Shown: positions 13,936 through 26,771 of the stretch, piece by piece
Layout: every line of letters starts with the position of its first letter
Position numbering within the stretch: the stretch's first letter is position 1
Origin: Roseateles puraquae
GTDB lineage: Bacteria > Pseudomonadota > Gammaproteobacteria > Burkholderiales > Burkholderiaceae_C
NCBI RefSeq assembly: GCF_002205845.1
Contig: NZ_NISI01000010.1
Location: 62,001 to 126,000, forward strand
Direction: 5' to 3'
Length of the DNA: 64,000 nucleotides
Made by a program: the position numbers and the translations under genes
The notes under the pieces: model-generated
What the model saw: the letters and a program-made list of their open reading frames with translations, nothing else
Database searches by the model: none
What the model was told of the DNA's origin: nothing

Positions 13936-15304
13936 GGCTGGCCTCCTTGTCGAAGTGACGGGCAACGCCCAGGCCCAGGGCGCGGTCGATGGCTTGTGCG
14001 GCGCGCTTGCCGTGCTCCACGGCTTCCACGGTCAGATCGCGGCCGCCGGCGCGGCAGTCGCCGCCGGCCCAGACGCGCGGCAGGCTGGTCTGGCCATCGT
14101 CGTCGGTCTGGATGCGGCCATGGCTCAGCGCCAGCGTGCTGCCGGCGGCGTCGGCACGGTAGGTCTGGCCGATGGCGCGCAGCACCAGGTCGGCCTCGAT
14201 GACAAACTGCTCGCCGGTGTCCACCAGCCGGCCTTGCTCCAGGCGCGTGGCGGCAAAGCGCATGCCGCGCAGCACGCCGCCCTCGGCCTCCACGGCCACC
14301 GGGCGCGCCCAGCAGCGGATCGTCACGCCGTGCGTCTGCGCCCAGTGCTGCTCGTGCAGCGACGCCGACAGGCTCTCCGGCCCGCGGCGGTAGACCATGG
14401 TGACTTGCTCGGCACCGAGCAGCTTGCTCTGCACAGCGGCATCCACGGCCGTCATGCCGCCCCCGATGACCACCACGCGCCGGCCCACGGGCACGATCTC
14501 CGGCGCGCTCTGGCGTAGCTCGGCGATGAAGTCCACCGCATCGCGCAGGCCGGGCAGCTCGGGCTCGGCGATGCCCAGCGCATTCACGCCCTGCAGGCCC
14601 AGGCCGAGGAAGACGGCGTCATGCGTGGCCAGCAGGCCGTCGAGCGTGATGTCGCGGCCGAGTCGACAGTTCAGCCGTGGCGTGATGCCGCCGATGGACA
14701 GCAGCCAGTCGATCTCGCGCTGGGCAAAGCCCCCCGCAACCTTGTAGGTGGCCAGCCCGTATTCGTTGAGGCCGCCGAGCTTGGGCGCGGCGTCGAAGAG
14801 GGTCACGTCATGCCCACGCCAGGCCAGGCCGTGCGCGGCAGCCAGGCCTGCTGGGCCAGCGCCCACGACGGCCACGCGCCGGCCGGTGGGCTGCGCGCGC
14901 TCGAACAGCGGCTTGCCGGGCTTGGCGAAGTAGCCCTCCACGGCAAAGCGCTGCAGCAGCCCGATCTCGACCGGCTTGCTTTCGTTGGTGTTGCGCACGC
15001 AGGCCTGCTCGCACAACACTTCGGTCGGGCAGACCCGCGCGCACATGCCGCCCAGCGGGTTGGCCGTCAGGATGGCATCGGCCGCGCCGCGCACGTTGTC
15101 CTGCGCCACCCGCTGGATGAAGGCCGGGATGTCAATGCCCGTGGGGCAGGCCGTCTGGCAGGGCGCGTCGAAGCAGTAGTAGCAGCGCTCGGCCTCGATG
15201 AGCGCCTGCGTACGGTTCAGCGGCGGGTGCGCATCGGCGAAGTTGCTCGCGTAGTCGGCGGGTGCGAGCCGGCCGGATTTCAGGTCTGCAGAGTCCACGG
15301 GCAT
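13928..15304 (-). CDS. preT: NAD-dependent dihydropyrimidine dehydrogenase subunit PreT
   Basis: 458 aa. This is the electron-transfer partner of PreA, related to the small subunit of glutamate synthase. The N-terminal Fe-S region shows CYYCFDAPCQTACPTGIDIPAFI and MCARVCPTEVLCEQACVRN. A first dinucleotide-binding site follows (VAVVGAGPAGLAAAHGLAWRGHDVTLFD, FAD), then a second (VVVIGGGMTAVDAAVQSKLLGAEQVTMVYRRG, NAD(P)) and the C-terminal VWAGGDCRAGGRDLTVEAVEHGK. ATG at 15302-15304 is used; an in-frame TTG at 15325 would add seven residues and cannot be excluded. Confidence 0.92.
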   Translation of the reverse strand: MPVDSADLKSGRLAPADYASNFADAHPPLNRTQALIEAERCYYCFDAPCQTACPTGIDIPAFIQRVAQDNVRGAADAILTANPLGGMCARVCPTEVLCEQACVRNTNESKPVEIGLLQRFAVEGYFAKPGKPLFERAQPTGRRVAVVGAGPAGLAAAHGLAWRGHDVTLFDAAPKLGGLNEYGLATYKVAGGFAQREIDWLLSIGGITPRLNCRLGRDITLDGLLATHDAVFLGLGLQGVNALGIAEPELPGLRDAVDFIAELRQSAPEIVPVGRRVVVIGGGMTAVDAAVQSKLLGAEQVTMVYRRGPESLSASLHEQHWAQTHGVTIRCWARPVAVEAEGGVLRGMRFAATRLEQGRLVDTGEQFVIEADLVLRAIGQTYRADAAGSTLALSHGRIQTDDDGQTSLPRVWAGGDCRAGGRDLTVEAVEHGKRAAQAIDRALGLGVARHFDKEASHG

Positions 15305-15328
15305 CTCCGGGTGGAAAACAGCCAAACA

Positions 15329-15342
15329 TTACTAGCCAGTAA
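15329..15342. promoter_or_regulatory. Candidate TetR operator between preT and tetR
   Basis: The palindrome TTACTAGCCAGTAA has two 5-bp arms (TTACT/AGTAA) around four bases. It sits 25 bp upstream of the preT ATG in the divergent gap with the TetR-family gene, where a local repressor would act. This is inference from position and symmetry only. Confidence 0.4.
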
Positions 15343-15404
15343 AACTTGACCGAAGCGTAAAAACCCGCAGGGCCCGTTTGGTGCACGACGTCAAAATGCG
15401 GTGC

Positions 15405-16037
15405 ATGACCGACATCGCCACCGTGACGCGCATTCCCCGCGCCGCCACCCTGCGCAAGCAGGAGGCCATCCTGGCCGAGGCTGAACGCCAGTTCGCCCGC
15501 TTTGGTTTCGAGGGCGTGAGCCTGGACAGCATCGCGGCCGTGCTCGACATGTCGCGCCAGAACCTGCTCTACCACTGGCCCAGCAAGGAAGAGCTCTACC
15601 GCGCCGTGCTGGACAGCGTCATGGACGAATGGATGGCCTGCATGACGGCCATCACCGAAGCCAGCGAGCCGCAGGCGGCGCTCAATGCCTACGTGGAGGT
15701 CAAGCTGCGCTTCAGCCGCGACCGCGCCACGGGCAACGCGGTGTTCACGCGCGAGATCATGGCCGGCGCGCCGCGCTACCAGGACGTGCTCAAGGCCCGC
15801 GTGATGCCCCTGCTGCATGCCGACGTCGAGCGCTTCGAGCGCTGGGCCGACGAGGGCCTGATCCGCCGCGTCGACTTCATGCACCTGATGTTCCTGATCT
15901 GGTCGTCCACCCAGGCCTACGCCGACCTCGCGCCGCAGTTCGCCCTCTACATGGGTAAGCCGCGCCTGGAGGACGCCGACTTCGAGGCCGCGCGCCAGCT
16001 CATCACCAGCCTGATCTGGCGCAGCCTCGAACTCTGA
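15405..16037 (+). CDS. TetR-family regulator, RutR-like
   Basis: 210 aa from the chosen ATG. The N-terminal helix-turn-helix reads FARFGFEGVSLDSIAAVLDMSRQNLLYHWPSKEELYRAVLDSVMDEW, strongly reminiscent of RutR, the uracil/thymine-sensing regulator of pyrimidine utilisation. The C-terminal ligand domain contains AVFTREIMAGAPRYQDVLKARVMPLLHADVERFERWADEGLI. It is transcribed divergently from the preT-preA cluster, so it probably represses that cluster and is released by a pyrimidine. The start is uncertain: ATG at 15396 or TTG at 15378 are also in frame and no clear Shine-Dalgarno decides. Confidence 0.83.
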   Translation: MTDIATVTRIPRAATLRKQEAILAEAERQFARFGFEGVSLDSIAAVLDMSRQNLLYHWPSKEELYRAVLDSVMDEWMACMTAITEASEPQAALNAYVEVKLRFSRDRATGNAVFTREIMAGAPRYQDVLKARVMPLLHADVERFERWADEGLIRRVDFMHLMFLIWSSTQAYADLAPQFALYMGKPRLEDADFEAARQLITSLIWRSLEL

Positions 16038-16044
16038 GGCGTCT

Positions 16045-17265
16045 TCAGAGCTTGAGCAGCGCTTCCAGGTTGACGCGCAGCTTGAGCTCCGCCGGTGCCA
16101 GGCTGGCCGCGATGGCTTGTGATGCCAGGCGCGTGTCGCGCACCACCGGGGCACTCAGCGGGCTGCCGCTCTTGCCGAGCAGGGCGGCCACCAGCGGCTC
16201 GTTGGCGCTGAAGCCGCGCTTGAACACCAGGCCGACTTCGCCGTTGGCGAGTCGCACGATGGTGCCGGGCGGGTAGAGGCCCACCACCTTGATGAGCGCG
16301 GCGCCGGCTTCGTCGGGCTGTTGCTGCTCATCCAGGAACACCGCGCGGGCGGCCTTGGCGCCGCTCAGGGCCGGACGGCTGCGGCGCGGGGCGAGGCGGG
16401 CGCCGAAGATGTCGATGCGGCGCAGCAGGCGGGCCAGGGTCTCGCCCGCGCTGCGACCGGTCAACGGGCCGGGGCCGGCTTCATGGTGCAGGCGCACGGC
16501 CGTGAGCCAGGCCTGGTCCTGGATGCCGAGCTCGGCCAGGCGCGTGGCGGCGCGGTCGCCGTGGGCGGCCATGGCCTGGCGCTGCGCCGGTGTGGCGGCG
16601 TCGGCCTGGCTGGCCATGCGGTCGTGGGCCGCGGTGGCGCCGTAGTTCATGGTGAGTGCTGCGCCGTGCAGGGCTTCGCGCAGGGCGGGCGGCAAGTGCA
16701 GCTGTTGGGCAACCAGATCGGCCAGCAGCAGGGTCAGCAGTGCATGGCGGGCGCTGTAGTCGGTGAACTCCTGGCTGGTCTCGAAGATCAGCAGCAGCAG
16801 CGTCGCATCCGGGTGTGCATGCAATCGCTTGAGGGCCGCGTCCCGCAGGCCGGCCAGCCGCGCCGGGAAATCCGCCGGCTGGTTCTCGCGCAGCAGGTTG
16901 TGGGTGTGCAGCAGCAGGTCCGACCAGGCCTCCCGCGGCCCGAGTTCGATCTTGGGCGGGCTGCCGGGCTGTGTCTCCATCCGGAAGCTGGAGTCGGCCT
17001 TGGCGATGTCGGCCAGCGGCACATCCTTCAGCACCAGGGTGTCCAGGCGATGCGCACGGGCGCGCTGGTACTCCATCGTCTGCTCGGCGCTGACCCAGGC
17101 GCCGCCATCGATGAGGCTGCGCACCAGCGGCGAGTCGCGCAGCGTCTGGCCGCGGGCGAACAGCAGCTGGCCGCCGGCATCGAACAGGTCGTAGGGCAGC
17201 GTCATGCCCAGCCGCAGGGTCCGGGCGGGGAGAGGGATGAGTTCAGAGGCCATGGATCCGGGCAT
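16045..17265 (-). CDS. HD-GYP-related protein with degenerate catalytic motifs
   Basis: About 406 aa. The overall plan follows Burkholderiales HD-GYP c-di-GMP phosphodiesterases: an N-terminal domain ([26 protein letters not shown]) and a helical HD-type domain (about 170-300) followed by the C-terminal stretch [23 protein letters not shown]. However, the HD pair reads HG ([13 protein letters not shown]), the GYP triad is absent after [10 protein letters not shown], and only isolated metal-ligand positions survive. It is therefore probably catalytically dead and may be a c-di-GMP binder or scaffold. ATG at 17265 or 17253 (MASELIPLP) is possible; neither has a good ribosome-binding site. Confidence 0.7.
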   Translation of the reverse strand: MPGSMASELIPLPARTLRLGMTLPYDLFDAGGQLLFARGQTLRDSPLVRSLIDGGAWVSAEQTMEYQRARAHRLDTLVLKDVPLADIAKADSSFRMETQPGSPPKIELGPREAWSDLLLHTHNLLRENQPADFPARLAGLRDAALKRLHAHPDATLLLLIFETSQEFTDYSARHALLTLLLADLVAQQLHLPPALREALHGAALTMNYGATAAHDRMASQADAATPAQRQAMAAHGDRAATRLAELGIQDQAWLTAVRLHHEAGPGPLTGRSAGETLARLLRRIDIFGARLAPRRSRPALSGAKAARAVFLDEQQQPDEAGAALIKVVGLYPPGTIVRLANGEVGLVFKRGFSANEPLVAALLGKSGSPLSAPVVRDTRLASQAIAASLAPAELKLRVNLEALLKL

Positions 17266-17331
17266 TGTTCGGCAGGAACGACAGGTCCTTGAGCACCGGC
17301 GAAGGCCGGCTGCGTAGAATTCCCGGCTTCA

Positions 17332-17388
17332 TCCGAGGAGCGCTGCGAGGTTTTCCCCAGGCTCGGATTGTGATCTCCAACGGCGCTC
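17332..17388 (+). promoter_or_regulatory. S-adenosylhomocysteine (SAH) riboswitch
   Basis: The leader of metH contains the conserved SAH-riboswitch blocks in order: TCCGAGGAGCGCTGCGAGG, then CCCAGGCTCGGA (pairing with the first block as P1) and CAACGGCGCTC, which can pair back with GAGCGC to form the pseudoknot. A -10-like TAGAAT lies at 17315-17320, about 12 bp upstream of the aptamer. SAH binding to this class turns genes of SAH recycling on, which fits methionine synthase. The downstream ATG is 30 bases after the aptamer. Confidence 0.85.
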
Positions 17389-17417
17389 ATCGATCTCCCG
17401 CCCGTGGACCGCCATCG

Positions 17418-20110
<2,693 letters not shown>

Positions 20111-20114
<4 letters not shown>

Positions 20115-22651
20115 GCGGCGCTGCCCTCAGCCGGCGCGGTTGCGCGCGCGATGGTCTCGAACAGGCGTCGCTTGGGCAGCGGCTTGTAGGCCAGCAGCAC
20201 GCCCATCTCAGCCGCGCGCGAGGCGGCCCGACCGGCCAGGTCGCCGGTCAGCAGGATGGCGGGCGTGTGCTGCCAGCCCGGCTGTTCGCGCAGGCGGCCG
20301 ATGGCGTCCAGCCCGTTGGCGCCCGCAAGGTGCAGGTCCGAGATGACCAGGTCGGGTTGCGGCAACTCGCCCGCGTCGATGGCCGCCTGCAGCGCGCTCG
20401 GCGAGGCGTAGTCGTGCAGCGTGTGGCCCGCCGCCGCCAACAGCTTGCACATGGCGCCGCGGATCGCGCCATCGTCTTCCATCACCACGATGTGCAGCGA
20501 CCGGCTGGGGAGCTCCGGTGCGGGTTCCACGGCCAGATCGTCCGGCGCGCGAGGCAGCAGCACGCTGAAGGTCGACCCCTGGCCCACGGTCGACTCCAGC
20601 TGGATGGACAGCCCCAGCAGCCGCGCGGCCCGCGCAACGACCGACAGCCCGATGCCCAAGCCCTGCTCCGATTCGCGCAGGGCGTCCAGCCGCACGAATT
20701 CGCTGAAGATGTCCTGCCGCTTCTCCGGCGGGATGCCGACCCCGGTGTCCTCGATCTCGACGCGCAGACCGTCCGGCGTCGCCTGGCAGCGCACGAACAC
20801 CCGGCCGCGCTGCGTGTACTTGATGGCGTTGGAGGTCAGGTTGAACAGCATGCGCCGCAGCAGGTGCCGGTCGGTCAGCGCCCACAGGTTCTCGGCGGCG
20901 TCGACCTGCAGCATCAGGCCCTTGCGTTCGGCCACGCGCGTGAACTGGGCCTGCACCTCCAGCAGCAGTTCGCCCATCGGCACCGGCGCGATGCGCGGCT
21001 CGTAGCGGTCGGACTCCAGCTGCGTCATGTCGATCAGCACATCGAGCATGTCGGCCAGCACCGCACCGGCACGCCGCAGCTCCTGCAGGGAGCCGCCCGC
21101 GCTGGGCGCGTCGGCATGTGCGAGCACCTCGCTGAGCAGCCCGATGGCGTGCGCCGGTTGCCGCAGGTCGTGGCAAGCCGCCGCCAGCATGCGGCTGCGT
21201 GAGGCATTCAGGCTGGTCAGCCGGTCATTGGCCTGGGCCAGTTCGGCCGAGGTCAGCGCCAGCCGGCGGCGCTGCTGGGTCTGGATGCGCAGCAGCACCG
21301 CCACGATGAGCAGTGCCACGGCCAGGATGCCGAGCCCTGCGCCCATGAAGAGCCGGCGTTGCTCCTCGATGGCCTGGCGCGAGCGCAGTTCTTCGTTCTC
21401 GCGGCGCTGTTCGGTCACCTGGTAGCGCGACTCGATCTCGGCCCGCGCCACCTCGTTGGCTTCGCCGACCCGCCGCAGTGAGGCACGCCGGTACTGCAGG
21501 GCGGCGCGATGCGCGTCCTCGAAGTCGCCCACCAGCGCGTAGGCACTGGCGATCGAGCTCCACAGACTCTCTTCGATGGCCGCCGAGCCAGTGGCAATCG
21601 GCCCCTTGGCGTGCACCTCCAACGCGCGGATGGCCGGGATCGCTTGCGGGTCGCGCGCAGCCGCACGGCAGAGCACCACCAGCCGCTCCATCGAAATGCG
21701 GGCGCCGGCAATGTCCGGCACGCCGAGCGGCCCCCGAACCTCCGGTGCGCACAAGCTGCCCTTGGGCGAGCTGCGGTAAGCAAGCGCGAGGGCCAGGGCG
21801 AGCTCCGACGCGCGCGCCACGCGGTAGGCCACCAGCGGCGTGGCGTCCATGCCGTCCCGGGCGAGCGCGCGCTGCTGTTCAAGCAGCCGCTGCAGACCCT
21901 CATCACGCCGGCCGGCGCGGGCCAGCGCGTTGGCCTCCCATTCCACGAAGGCCATCGCGGCCCAGGGCAGCCGCCGCGCATTCATGTCGGCCTGGGCCTC
22001 ACGCGCCATGTCCGTCACACGGCGCAGTTCGTCGGTCGAGGCGGCGGCATACAAGGCGGCATGCGTCTCCAGGATGCGCGTCTCGATGAGCTGCATCTCA
22101 TCCATCGACCGCTCCTTCGCCTGCACCAGCTCCGCAGTTGCCGCCGAGGACTGGGCTTCTTCCAGGCGTGCGACCGCCAGCGACAGATGGGCTTCGGCGA
22201 CCAGCACGGGGGACGAGTCCGCCAGCCGCAGGGCCTGAGCGGCGTGTTCTGCCGCCTTGGCCAGGTCGCGATTCGCCGTCTCATAACGGACCAGGCCGGT
22301 AAGGGCGGAGACCTGCGCGGCGTTGTCCTTCGGCTCACTCGGCAGCGTGACGTCGGCGGCCACGGCGTCATACACCGACTTCAGGTCCGCCACCAGGACA
22401 CGGCTGGCGGTGAGCTTGAGGTACCAGCCGCCCCACAGCTTCATGGCGGTGCGGTCGCCTGCGCGTTGCGCCTGCTGGAACTGGGTGCGCGTCGTCGCGA
22501 TCTCGCGGGGCAGGTCCTGGTAGGCCGCCGCGCGGCGTTCGGAAAACCAGGCTGCAGCGTCGAAGGGGGCTTCGGAGGCGGCCAGCGCAAGCCCGTGCAG
22601 GCACGTCAGCGCCGTCACCAAGACCATGCGAAACCGAAGCCGCATTTCCAT
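20111..22651 (-). CDS. Membrane hybrid sensor histidine kinase with C-terminal receiver
   Basis: 846 aa. A signal-like hydrophobic N-terminus is followed by a long helical, TPR-like periplasmic region (about 30-420), one transmembrane segment ([23 protein letters not shown], about 430-452), a coiled coil, the HisKA phospho-acceptor ([19 protein letters not shown]), the ATPase domain with N box [13 protein letters not shown] and G boxes [10 protein letters not shown] and GLGIGLSVV, and a receiver domain ([11 protein letters not shown]; acceptor Asp in LVISDLHL). The HDLRQP H-box type is common in proteobacterial hybrid kinases. No partner regulator is adjacent, so output may pass through the attached receiver. 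The signal sensed is unknown. Confidence 0.9.
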
Positions 22652-22866
22652 TCCCGCCCCCGTCCAAAGTCCGTCGTGCCGCGCGTGGCCATCGAGGCCG
22701 AAGCCCGCAGCCCTATGGTTAGCCCGCTAGATCTGGCGCCTAGCTCGAACGAGGGGACTGCCTTGCGTCGGCCCTCGCTGGTCATTTGATGCGACCTTGT
22801 CCTACATTGTGGATGACCTGGGTCGGCCATGCTCACGCTCATCTCGACAAAACCACAAAGGCTGCC

Positions 22867-23487
22867 ATGTCCTCCAGCCCCGCCACCGTCAAGTCCGTTC
22901 AGATCGTCGCCGGCGTCGCCGTGGTGATGGCCCTGCTGGGCGGCGCCTATGCCGTGGGCCGCTCGCAGCAGGCCGTGACCGCCCCGACGGTGGAACCCGT
23001 CACGGCGCAGGCGCCTGTCGAACCTGAAGTGCCCGCGCCGACCAAGGCCCAAGTGCAGCCCCAGCCGCAAACGCAGCGCCTGGCGAGTGCCCAGCCGGTG
23101 CGCGAGACCTCGCGTGCGCCCGTCGCGGAGAGCCGTGAGGCGGCGCCGGCCCTGTGCAACGGCTGCGCCCGCGTGACCGACATCCACACCGAAACCCGGC
23201 GCGGCCAGTCCAGCGGCGTGGGCGCGGTGGGTGGCGCGGTGGTGGGCGGCCTGCTCGGCAACATGGTGGGTGGCGGCAACGGCCGCAAGCTCGCGACCGT
23301 CGCGGGTGCCGTGGGCGGCGGCTACGCCGGCAACGAGATCGAGAAGAACCAGAAGAGCTATACCGTCTGGGTCATCCAGATGCGTGAGGCCGATGGCCGC
23401 CTGCGCCGCTTCGAGCGCAGTGCTGACCCGGGTCTGCGGGTGGGCGACGAAGTGCTGCTGACCGAGCAGGGCTTCACGCGCCGCTGA
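22867..23487 (+). CDS. Glycine-zipper 2TM-domain outer membrane-associated protein
   Basis: 206 aa. ATG at 22867 is preceded by AAAGG. An N-terminal membrane anchor (VQIVAGVAVVMALLGGAYAVG) leads into a Pro/Gln/Val-rich linker (about 38-95). A glycine-zipper segment follows (GVGAVGGAVVGGLLGNMVGGGNGRKLATVAGAVGGGYAGNEIEK), the signature of the Rick_17kDa/SlyB-like 2TM family. The C-terminal small beta domain (YTVWVIQMREADGRLRRFERS...VGDEVLLTEQGF) is typical too. Such proteins sit in the cell envelope and help its stability; a specific role cannot be assigned. Confidence 0.82.
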   Translation: MSSSPATVKSVQIVAGVAVVMALLGGAYAVGRSQQAVTAPTVEPVTAQAPVEPEVPAPTKAQVQPQPQTQRLASAQPVRETSRAPVAESREAAPALCNGCARVTDIHTETRRGQSSGVGAVGGAVVGGLLGNMVGGGNGRKLATVAGAVGGGYAGNEIEKNQKSYTVWVIQMREADGRLRRFERSADPGLRVGDEVLLTEQGFTRR

Positions 23488-23590
23488 GTTGCGAGGGGGC
23501 TGAGCGCCCCCTTGGCCGTTTCACGGCCTGAAATTTGCTTGTCTCCCCCGACTGCGGCGCCCCTCGGCGCTGCACGTCTGGGGAGGCAAA

Positions 23591-26500
23591 GTGTCGAAGT
23601 TCGTCCGCTGGTTGGGCCGTTTGAGCGTGGGGCGCAAGCTCTCGCTGATCTATCTGCTCGACCTCAGCGCCGTCATCTACGTGTCGGGCATCCTCATTCA
23701 CGAGAAGCTCGATGCGATCGATTTCACTCGCAAGGAAGTCGTCGGCGCCGCCTACACCGAGGCTGTCCGCCAGCACCTGATGGGCGCGCTGCTCGGCCAG
23801 CCGCTGGCGAGCGGGCCGGGCTCGCCGCTGGCTGAAGCGCGTGCCGCTCACGACGATGCCCTGAAGGCCACCGAGCAGGCGGCGGCGATGCAGGTGCAAC
23901 TGGACGCCCTGGCCGCCGTCCACGAGCCGTCCAGCGCACGGTTGCCCCAGCCAGCGCTCGCCACCCGCGCCCGCGAGCTGCTGACCACGGTGGCCAACCA
24001 GTCCAACCTCATCCTCGACCCGGACCTGGACAGCTACTACGTCATGTCCCTGGTGTCCTTGCGCTACCCGGAGCTGCTGCAGGGCATGCACGAGGCGCAG
24101 GCCCTGGCGACCGGGGCGCCGGGTGCAGCCCGGCAGGTGGACCTGCTGACGGTGGCCGGTCGGCTGACGGCCGTGGTGCAGGGCATCGAATCGGACTTCC
24201 TGCAGGCGCGCAAGGCCGGCGATGCTGCGCTGGAGGCGGCGCTGGCCGCACGTCATCGCGCACTCATCGACGCCATCCAGGCGCAGGAGGGACTGCTGCG
24301 GGCGCTGGCCAAGGGCGGGGATGACCCGGGCCGGGATATGGCCACCAGTGCCGCCCTGACGGACGCCTTCGCCCACGGCCAGCAGGCCCTGGACCAGGCC
24401 TGGGCCGACGGCCTGCAGCAGATGCAGCGCCTGCTCGCGCAGCGCGTCGATGGGCTCTACCGCAAGATGGCCTTGCACCTGGGCACGGCGCTGGCCTTGC
24501 TGCTGGCCATCCTGTCGCTGGTCTACCTGGTGGCCAGCCAGATCGCCCGGCCCCTGCGCGACCTGGCGACCGTCGCCGAGGCGGTGCGCCAGACGTCGGA
24601 CTACACCCGCCGCGCCCAGTGGCACAGCAGCGACGAGATCGGGCGCCTGTTCAATGCCTTCAATGCCATGCTGGCCCAGCTGGATGAAGACCGGCTCGTG
24701 CAGCAGGAGCTGGCGGCCACGGCGCGTGCGGCCGATGCCCAGAAGGCGCTGCTGGAGGCGTCGCCCATTCCGTTGATGGTCACGTCCGTGCCCGACCATC
24801 ACATCCTGCACTTGAATGAACCCGCACGGCCCTGGCTGGGCGACATCAGCCGCGATCCCTGGCGCCAGGCCTTGGAGCCGGGGGTGCGGGCGCGCTTCTT
24901 CCAGCGCCTGGCCGACCGTGGCGCGGTGGACGAGTTCGAGGTGCGCTGGCGCAGCGGGCGCGACACGGCCTGGGCGGTGCTGTCGGCGCGGCGGCTGGAG
25001 TTCCAGGGCCAGGACGCGGTGCTCACGGCCTTCACGCCCATCAATGTGCTCAAGGTGATGGAGCAGCGGCTGGAGCTCTGGGCCAAGGTGTTCGAGGCGT
25101 CATCCGAGGGCATCACCATCATGGATGCCCAGCGGCGCATCGTCAGCGTGAACGCGGCGTTCTGCCGGCACACCGGCTACGAGTTCTACGAAGTGGTGGG
25201 CGAAGCGCTGGATGCGCTCATCGACGGGCCCGGGCCCGTCTGGGACGTGGGCAGCGACGGCTGGCAGGGCGAGGTGCAGCTGCGCCGCCAGTCGGGCGAC
25301 ACCTTCCCGGCGTGGCTGATGGTGTCGGCCGTGCGAGAGGGCGGCGGCGGTGAGGCGGCGCACTACATCGGCATCGCCATCGACATCACCGATCGCAAGG
25401 CCAAGGAGGAGCGCATCCGTTTCCTGGCCCAGCATGACGTGCTGACCGAACTGCCCAATCGGGCGCTGTGCCAGATCCGCCTCGGCGAAGCGCTGGCCGA
25501 GGCGCGCCGCACCGGTGAGCGGCTGGCGGTGCTGTTCATCGACCTGGACCGCTTCAAGCTCGTCAACGACACGCTGGGCCATCACATCGGCGACGGGCTG
25601 CTGCGCACGGTGGCGCGCCGGCTGCAGCTGGCCGTGCGCGGGGAAGACACCGTCAGCCGGCTCGGCGGGGACGAGTTCGTCATCGTGCTGCGCAACGTGG
25701 GCAGCCGCGAGGAGCTGGATGTGCTGGTGCATCAGCGCCTCATCCCGGCGGTGCGTGCGCCGATGGTGGTCGAGGGGCATTCCCTGCATGCCTCCTGCAG
25801 CGTGGGCGGCGCGCTCTTTCCCGAAGATGCGCTGGAGCAGGACGAGCTGATGCGCCGGGCCGATGCCGCCATGTACGAGGCCAAGGCCGCCGGGCGGGAC
25901 ACCGCGCGCTATTTCTCGGTGGAGACCGACCAGCGCATCTCGGCCCGCCAGGCCATGGAGGCGCAGCTTCGGCAGGCCGTGGCCAACGGCGAGTTCACGT
26001 TGGCCTTCCAGCCGCGGTTGTGCGCGCACACCTCCCGGCTGCTGGGCGCCGAGGCCCTGCTGCGCTGGGACAACCCGGTGCTGGGCGCCGTGCCGCCGGC
26101 GGAATTCATCGGCCTGGCCGAGGAAACCGGGCTCATCCAGGCCATCGGCGCCTGGGTGCTGCAGCGGGCCTGTCAGCAGTGGCGGGCCATGACCGAGATC
26201 GAGCCGGCGCTGGACGGGCTGCATCTGTCGGTCAACCTGTCCGTCGCGCAGCTCGCCGACACGCTGCTGGTGCCGCAAGTGCAGTCCGCATTGACACGGG
26301 CCGGCTTGCCGCCTGCTTGTCTTGAGCTGGAGCTGACCGAGTCTCACCTGATGGACAACCCGGAGCAGGCTCAGCAGCAGCTCGCGGCATTGAAAGCGCT
26401 CGGCGTGCTGGTGTCCATCGACGATTTCGGCACCGGCTATTCGAGCTTTGCCTACCTCAAGCGCTTCGACCTGGACAAGCTCAAGATCGACCAGTCCTTC

Positions 26501-26767
26501 GTGCGCGGCATGCTGGACGACGAGGCCGCGCGGGCCATCGTGCAGGCCATCATCGGCCTGGGCCACACGCTGCACCTGAGCGTGGTGGCCGAGGGGGTGG
26601 AGACCCTGGCCGCGGCCCACGCGCTGGCGGCGCTGGGATGCGACGAGCTGCAGGGCTACGGCTTCGGCCGGCCGATGGCGCAGGATGACTTCCTGCGCTG
26701 GGTGCAGGGCTGGTCGGCCGGGCACGAGCGGCGTCGGCACCGGCCCGAGGCATCGGCCGCCGCCTGA
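23591..26767 (+). CDS. Membrane PAS-GGDEF-EAL cyclic-di-GMP signalling protein
   Basis: 1058 aa. GTG start with GGGAGG just upstream. Order: TM1 (about 17-37), periplasmic four-helix sensor region, TM2 (LGTALALLLAILSLVYLVASQIA, about 295-317), HAMP, two PAS-like domains (about 385-610), a GGDEF domain with intact RLGGDEFV and an RGED inhibitory site five residues before it, and an EAL domain. The EAL domain keeps the key motifs: GAEALLRW, ELTESHL, IDDFGTGYSS, LKIDQSFV and VVAEGVET. Both synthesis and hydrolysis of c-di-GMP therefore look possible; the I-site suggests product control of the cyclase. Translation ends 4 bp before the convergent comM fragment. Confidence 0.92.
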   Translation: MSKFVRWLGRLSVGRKLSLIYLLDLSAVIYVSGILIHEKLDAIDFTRKEVVGAAYTEAVRQHLMGALLGQPLASGPGSPLAEARAAHDDALKATEQAAAMQVQLDALAAVHEPSSARLPQPALATRARELLTTVANQSNLILDPDLDSYYVMSLVSLRYPELLQGMHEAQALATGAPGAARQVDLLTVAGRLTAVVQGIESDFLQARKAGDAALEAALAARHRALIDAIQAQEGLLRALAKGGDDPGRDMATSAALTDAFAHGQQALDQAWADGLQQMQRLLAQRVDGLYRKMALHLGTALALLLAILSLVYLVASQIARPLRDLATVAEAVRQTSDYTRRAQWHSSDEIGRLFNAFNAMLAQLDEDRLVQQELAATARAADAQKALLEASPIPLMVTSVPDHHILHLNEPARPWLGDISRDPWRQALEPGVRARFFQRLADRGAVDEFEVRWRSGRDTAWAVLSARRLEFQGQDAVLTAFTPINVLKVMEQRLELWAKVFEASSEGITIMDAQRRIVSVNAAFCRHTGYEFYEVVGEALDALIDGPGPVWDVGSDGWQGEVQLRRQSGDTFPAWLMVSAVREGGGGEAAHYIGIAIDITDRKAKEERIRFLAQHDVLTELPNRALCQIRLGEALAEARRTGERLAVLFIDLDRFKLVNDTLGHHIGDGLLRTVARRLQLAVRGEDTVSRLGGDEFVIVLRNVGSREELDVLVHQRLIPAVRAPMVVEGHSLHASCSVGGALFPEDALEQDELMRRADAAMYEAKAAGRDTARYFSVETDQRISARQAMEAQLRQAVANGEFTLAFQPRLCAHTSRLLGAEALLRWDNPVLGAVPPAEFIGLAEETGLIQAIGAWVLQRACQQWRAMTEIEPALDGLHLSVNLSVAQLADTLLVPQVQSALTRAGLPPACLELELTESHLMDNPEQAQQQLAALKALGVLVSIDDFGTGYSSFAYLKRFDLDKLKIDQSFVRGMLDDEAARAIVQAIIGLGHTLHLSVVAEGVETLAAAHALAALGCDELQGYGFGRPMAQDDFLRWVQGWSAGHERRRHRPEASAAA

Positions 26768-26771
26768 AGCT

